Shown in pieces: positions 57,181 to 64,000 of a DNA stretch of 64,000 bases. How positions within the stretch are numbered: position 1 is the stretch's first letter; the number at the start of each line of letters is the position of its first letter. The translations under genes and the position numbers were made by a program. Below the pieces are notes generated by a model that saw only the letters and a program-made list of their open reading frames with translations, ran no database searches and was not told where the DNA came from. Origin of the DNA: HGW-17 sp964516435 (GTDB lineage Bacteria; Myxococcota_A; Polyangia; HGW-17); NCBI GenBank assembly GCA_964516435.1, contig CAZEZP010000060.1:7072-71071 (forward strand), read 5' to 3'.

Positions 57181-59184
57181 ATGCCGACGCCAGTCAAGTT
57201 GACCATCAAGTTCAAGGCGGACACCCTCGAGGAATTCGTGGAGCGTTATGGGGTGTATGTGAGCCAGGGCGGTATCTTCGTCCGGACCAAGAAGCCGTTG
57301 TCGGTGGGATCGCTGGTGGATTTCGAATTCAAGTTGCAAAACGGAGGCGCGCTGCTCAAGGGCATGGGCACGGTGGTGTGGACCCGCGAGCACGACCCCG
57401 CGCGGCGCGGCGCGCCGGCCGGCATGGGACTGCGCTACGACTCCCTGGACGATGAGAGCATCGCCATCCTGGGCAAGCTCCTCGCGCTCAAGGGCGCAGG
57501 CGCAGACATGGATGTTCCGGGCGGCGAAGGCGACAAGTCGGCGGCGACGGGCGGCACCAGTCCGGGAGCCGGCCCCCAGGAAAAGACGCGGGTGGCTTCC
57601 ATGGACGTCCTCAATGCCCTGCGCGAGCAGGTGCAGAACGAAGCGATGGAAGAAATGGATTCTTCCGGGCCCAAGGCCTCGCCCGCGAGGCCGGCGCCCA
57701 TCGACATGGACGCGCCGGTGGATCTGGACCGCTCGCTGGCCGAGGCGGCACCGGCCGCACCCGAGGCAGCACCGGCCGCCCCTGCCGAAAAGCGGCCGGT
57801 CATATCCGACGAGGAGGCCACGCCCCTGCCGCAGGCGGCGGCGCCCCTTCTGCCCATGAGCGAAATCCGGGATCCGTTCGAAAAGCCGGCCCTCCCCTCG
57901 ATGGAGAGTTCGCCCGAAGAGGATTCGGCACCCATTTCCTCGACCGAAGACAAGCCGGCGCAGGAAGCCAGGGAAGAACCGATTCGGCCGCCGGCAGGCG
58001 CCACGGCGGAGGAAGTCAGCGACGTTCTGAAGGAACTCAAGGCCATGTCGGCGGCGGGCAAGCCCGAAGAACCCAAGCTCTCGCTGTTCGACTCCGAGCC
58101 GGAAAAAGAAGAATCGGCGTCGGCGGCCGAGCCGGAAAAAATCGAATCCAGACCGGCGCCCGCCGTGCAGGAAAAAGACGCGGAGCGCGATTTGTTCGAA
58201 CAGATCGACAAGGCGCTGGATGTCAAGAAACCGGCGCCCGCCGTGGAACCAAAGGATGTGCAGATGCCCGTCCTCGTTGCGTCGCTTCCCGAAGAGGAAG
58301 CGAAGGGCAAGGGCTGGATCTGGGCCCTGCTACTGCTGGTCGTCGTGCTCGGCGGTGCCTTCTATTACTGGAAGTTCGTGATGCCACAGGGAGAAAAGCG
58401 CTCCTCCGGGCCGGTTGCATCCAACAGCGGCATGGGACCTGGCGACATGACGGCCGCGGACGTGACGCCGCCGGTGCCCATGGACGTGCCTACGCCCATG
58501 GACGTGCCGGAAGCGATGGTGCCAGACATGCAGGGCGATGTCCCCCCGGTTCCAGCGGACATGCCCGCGGACATGCCGGTGGCTCCCCCGGAAACCGCAC
58601 CGGACAAGCAGTGCGCCGAGGGCGAGTTCGCCCTGAAAATCACATCCATCCCTTCGGGCGCATCGCTGACCATCAATCTCGAAAAGCAGCCGGAGAAAAC
58701 GCCGGCCACGTTCTGCGTGAAGGCCGGCCGCGGCTACACCATCGCCTTCGAGCACCCGGATGGCCAGCCGGCTTCCGAGTTCATTCCCAAACTGACGCAG
58801 AACACGGAGGTCCACAAGCAACTCAAGCCGTATCCACTGCGCATCCTGGTCCAGAGCAATCCGAAGGGTGCATTGGTCTTCATCGACAACGAAAAGATCG
58901 GCAATACGACCATCGCCAAGACCTACGAAAAGCCGCAGGAAGCATGGAAAGTGGAAATCCGCATGCCCGGCTGCAAGACGGAAGCCTTCGAAATTCGTGG
59001 CGACGATCCGAAGTGGACGGTGCGCGGCCGGATCAAGACGTATGACGTGTTCAAGAAACTGGTGTGCTCGGGCGGCGCCATGAGCGACGATGGCGAGGTC
59101 AGCGGCGGCGCGCCCCCGGTTCCCGCACCGGCTCCGGAACCTGCGCCGGCTCCGGAACCTGCGCCCCCTCCTCCCGGCAACTGA
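57181..59184 (+). CDS. PilZ-domain and PEGA-domain transmembrane protein
   Basis: The 667-residue protein starts with a PilZ-like domain (about 1-100; GVYVSQGGIFVRTKKPLSVGSLVDFEFKL ... GMGLRYDSL) of the short type seen in deltaproteobacteria. An acidic, Ala/Pro/Glu-rich linker of about 270 residues follows, then one transmembrane helix (about 380-400) and an Asp/Met/Pro-rich outer linker. Two C-terminal PEGA-like repeats (LKITSIPSGASLTINLEKQ; LRILVQSNPKGALVFIDNEKIG) precede a Pro-rich end. The canonical RxxxR c-di-GMP motif is not evident, so ligand binding is doubtful. PEGA domains are often envelope-associated. AAAGGTG lies six bases before the ATG. Confidence 0.8.
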   Translation: MPTPVKLTIKFKADTLEEFVERYGVYVSQGGIFVRTKKPLSVGSLVDFEFKLQNGGALLKGMGTVVWTREHDPARRGAPAGMGLRYDSLDDESIAILGKLLALKGAGADMDVPGGEGDKSAATGGTSPGAGPQEKTRVASMDVLNALREQVQNEAMEEMDSSGPKASPARPAPIDMDAPVDLDRSLAEAAPAAPEAAPAAPAEKRPVISDEEATPLPQAAAPLLPMSEIRDPFEKPALPSMESSPEEDSAPISSTEDKPAQEAREEPIRPPAGATAEEVSDVLKELKAMSAAGKPEEPKLSLFDSEPEKEESASAAEPEKIESRPAPAVQEKDAERDLFEQIDKALDVKKPAPAVEPKDVQMPVLVASLPEEEAKGKGWIWALLLLVVVLGGAFYYWKFVMPQGEKRSSGPVASNSGMGPGDMTAADVTPPVPMDVPTPMDVPEAMVPDMQGDVPPVPADMPADMPVAPPETAPDKQCAEGEFALKITSIPSGASLTINLEKQPEKTPATFCVKAGRGYTIAFEHPDGQPASEFIPKLTQNTEVHKQLKPYPLRILVQSNPKGALVFIDNEKIGNTTIAKTYEKPQEAWKVEIRMPGCKTEAFEIRGDDPKWTVRGRIKTYDVFKKLVCSGGAMSDDGEVSGGAPPVPAPAPEPAPAPEPAPPPPGN

Positions 59185-59347
59185 TCCCCAACTTTTCTGG
59201 AGTAGCCTCCCATCAGAAAAAAGAAGGAAAGCACAGAGCTTGCGGTTTCCTGCAACAGCCTTCCAGAAGCCTTGTCCGGTCTTGGCATGGCTACCCGCAC
59301 CATGACCGCATCTTACCCGGATCCTGTCGCTAACGCAGAAAGTGGAC

Positions 59348-59364
59348 CCACGCGCGTGGTTTTT
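59348..59364 (+). terminator. Palindrome with T run after the PilZ-PEGA gene
   Basis: CCACGCGCGTGG followed by five T bases lies 160 bp downstream of the PilZ-PEGA stop, close to the end of the converging gene. The stem is four or five pairs, so it is a weak intrinsic terminator. Confidence 0.35.
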
Positions 59365-59384
59365 CCGAAACAGGAAAAGAAAGT

Positions 59385-61076
59385 CTATTGAAACTTGTTC
59401 AAATAAAAGGTTCCCGGCTGGACCCGTTCATCCTGAGGAGCGGTGGCGCCCGCCTGGCCAAAGCGGTTGCTGCCCCAGCAGGTAATCTCCAGTGTGCCGG
59501 TAAGGTTTCCCGAAACCGAAGCGCAGGCATGCATTTCGCCCACGGAGACGCTGCGGACAGCCGTATTGGACAGCACCATGACGGGAGCCGGCTCCGTGGG
59601 GTTTTGCGAGGAAGGATTCGCCTGACCGTGCGCGTTGTCGCCCCAGCAGTACAGTTTCTGATCCGAATTCTCGAGAACGATGGCGCATGTCGTGTCGCCG
59701 TAGGCCGCTGCCGCACGCACGACAACTTCATCAGAACCAATGGCATGGGCAGGAAACTGCCAGGGCCCCGAGACCGAGTCGCCGTTGCCCAGTTGGCCGT
59801 GCGTATCCGAACCCCAGCAGTACAGGCGGGAGTCCGCCATGGCGCAGGTGTGATGGGCGCCGGCGACCACGAACTGGAAACCCTGCATGACATTCTGGTC
59901 CTCATCGCGCACGACGTTCACCGGAGTGGCCGAATCCGTGAACATGCCATTGCCCAGTTGGCCAAATCCATTGAAGCCCCAGCACTTCATCGGTGCCGGC
60001 GTATCCAGGATCACGCAGACATGCCGCGATCCGGCTGCGATTTCGCCGGCGGAATTGATGCCGGGAACCGCCGCCGGCGTATATGTTTGCTGGATTTCGC
60101 TGCTTCCCAACTGGCCGTAGGTATTGTTCCCCCAGCAATACACCTGGCTGCCACTCAATGCGCAGGTGAAGTCGTCGCCGGCGGCAATCCGACTCACATT
60201 TTCAAGCCCGGGCACCTCAAACGCCTGCCGGGAAAACGGAATCTGTTCCGGGTCCTGCGCCAGTTGCCCGTAGGTGTTGTCACCCCAGCAGTACACTTTC
60301 CAGTCGATGACAGCGCAGGCATGGTTCTTCCCGGCAGCTGCCGCCTGCACGGTATTCACGCCGGAAACAGGAAAGTATGCAGCATCTTTCTGCAGGCGTA
60401 GCGCGATGGGAGAATACGTCCGCTCATAATTGCCGCCCAACTGGCCGCGGATGTTGAACCCCCAGCAGTACAGGAATCCATTTGCCACGGCGCAGGTGTG
60501 ATGGGCGCCGCCGGCCAGTTCCAGATCGGTGAGCGCAAGTTTCAAATTCGGCGTGCAGTTGGTGAAGTCCAGCCGGCAGCCTGCACAGCGCATGGAACCA
60601 CCGGTATAGAAGAAATCGTTGCACCGGAAGCCGGCCACGTCGTCGCCATCGCATTCCTCGAAAGACTGCCGGGAACCGTCGCCGCATGCCAGCGCGCATT
60701 CTGGCGCAGGCATGCAGAACGGGTCCGCGCAATCCTTCACATGATCGCCGTCGTCATCGATGTCGTTGGCGCAATCCTCGAAGTCGTCGAGACAACTGCC
60801 GTAATCGAACGCCCGGCAGTCGGACTGGCAGGCCAGCGTGCCGGCCACGAAACCGCGATCGGTGCAATCGCGCATCGCCAGATTGGGCCCATCACACATT
60901 TCGCCCCGGCCGACATCGACGATTTCATTGCCGCAGCGGCCCGGCCCTTCGCATCCGGAAGCGTCGAAGAAGCATTCCGACGTGCAGGCCAGCGTTCCCC
61001 CTGCATACCCCAGGCTCAGGCAATCCCTTCCCGCCAGATCGCCGCCATCGCAGCGCTCATGCGGTACACCGCGCAT
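59385..61076 (-). CDS. RCC1-repeat protein with Cys-rich N terminus, no signal peptide
   Basis: The first 190 residues are Cys-rich repeats (RCGNEIVDVGRGEMCDG; ANDIDDDGDHVKDCADPFC). The remaining 370 form about seven RCC1/BNR-like blades, each with an H-x-C-A ... LYCWG-x-N-x-x-GQLG core. RCC1 propellers bind proteins; secreted versions are common in myxobacteria. AAGGAGG stands four bases before the ATG at 61074-61076, yet the product begins MRGVPHERCDGGDL, in the middle of a typical repeat, with no signal peptide. An upstream stop codon closes the frame. The gene may have lost its 5' end, or an indel may hide the signal. Confidence 0.7.
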   Translation of the reverse strand: MRGVPHERCDGGDLAGRDCLSLGYAGGTLACTSECFFDASGCEGPGRCGNEIVDVGRGEMCDGPNLAMRDCTDRGFVAGTLACQSDCRAFDYGSCLDDFEDCANDIDDDGDHVKDCADPFCMPAPECALACGDGSRQSFEECDGDDVAGFRCNDFFYTGGSMRCAGCRLDFTNCTPNLKLALTDLELAGGAHHTCAVANGFLYCWGFNIRGQLGGNYERTYSPIALRLQKDAAYFPVSGVNTVQAAAAGKNHACAVIDWKVYCWGDNTYGQLAQDPEQIPFSRQAFEVPGLENVSRIAAGDDFTCALSGSQVYCWGNNTYGQLGSSEIQQTYTPAAVPGINSAGEIAAGSRHVCVILDTPAPMKCWGFNGFGQLGNGMFTDSATPVNVVRDEDQNVMQGFQFVVAGAHHTCAMADSRLYCWGSDTHGQLGNGDSVSGPWQFPAHAIGSDEVVVRAAAAYGDTTCAIVLENSDQKLYCWGDNAHGQANPSSQNPTEPAPVMVLSNTAVRSVSVGEMHACASVSGNLTGTLEITCWGSNRFGQAGATAPQDERVQPGTFYLNKFQ

Positions 61077-61301
61077 GCATCCTCCTTCTTCGTTTCTGCG
61101 TTCAGGGCTTCGCCCGGCAAAGACGATGAATGCGTCTACCTTACCCGACTACTGAAACAAAATTGTTTTTTCATGCATCTTGCCAAAGACGCATTCGTGA
61201 ACCGCATAGCCATGCTCGGGAGATGGAGCCCTTCCATGGCAAGAGGTGCCGGGTGTGACGCCCGGAACCTCCCGCAGAAGCCGAAGGCGAGCGACAATGG
61301 C

Positions 61302-64000
<2,699 letters not shown>

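Overview
The window reads as one chromosomal segment of a GC-rich, Gram-negative, deltaproteobacterial or Myxococcota-like bacterium with anaerobic metabolism. The signs are many Cys-rich surface lipoproteins with D-x-D-x-DG repeats, MopE-like and RCC1 proteins, poly-Asn linkers after lipidated cysteines, a TamB-like protein, a PilZ-PEGA protein, PrkA, and a Rex-controlled [FeFe] hydrogenase. It is probably environmental. I cannot name a genus. No unannotated gap exceeds about 290 bases.

Layout, left half. At 1-1.4 kb is the rpsB-tsf operon (minus; tsf cut by the left edge). A Sel1-repeat lipoprotein, a membrane protein with a probable frameshift, and two small proteins follow to 5.6 kb. Next come a three-gene minus-strand unit (double cyclic-nucleotide-domain protein, flippase-like membrane protein, conserved membrane protein) and rpsD. 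At 10-19.5 kb are two lipoproteins, NAD synthetase, a TetR regulator with an orphan efflux adaptor, and an ECF sigma unit with a CotH-like protein. A hybrid histidine kinase (19.6-21.7 kb) precedes a run of secreted or surface proteins: a bulb-lectin protein, a C39-like peptidase and Cys-rich lipoproteins. tRNA-Val(CAC) lies at 27.2 kb. PrkA kinase with a Nudix hydrolase, a 3D-domain lipoprotein, a Tat-exported metallophosphoesterase and a large repeat lipoprotein reach 35.7 kb.

Centre (35.7-44.7 kb). A strong promoter carrying two good Rex operators and one degenerate one precedes rex, the three hydrogenase subunits HydC, HydB and HydA, and then four signalling genes. These are a histidine kinase whose sensor half is a degenerate [FeFe]-hydrogenase domain with ferredoxin clusters, a receiver protein, a receiver-kinase fusion and another receiver protein. 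All eight genes are co-directional and closely spaced or overlapping. An electron-bifurcating-type hydrogenase thus appears to be co-expressed with its own iron-sulfur or H2 sensor. This is the most interesting system in the window.

Right half. At 44.8-50.5 kb a tightly overlapping minus-strand operon encodes a tungstate/molybdate ABC importer (tupABC) and molybdopterin assembly (moeA, moaA, moaC, a MOSC protein, mog). Its leader matches the Moco riboswitch. It plausibly supplies Mo/W cofactor to enzymes encoded elsewhere. speA, the RNase P RNA, a TamB-like protein, two plus-strand membrane proteins and two Cys-rich secreted proteins finish the window; the last runs off the right edge.
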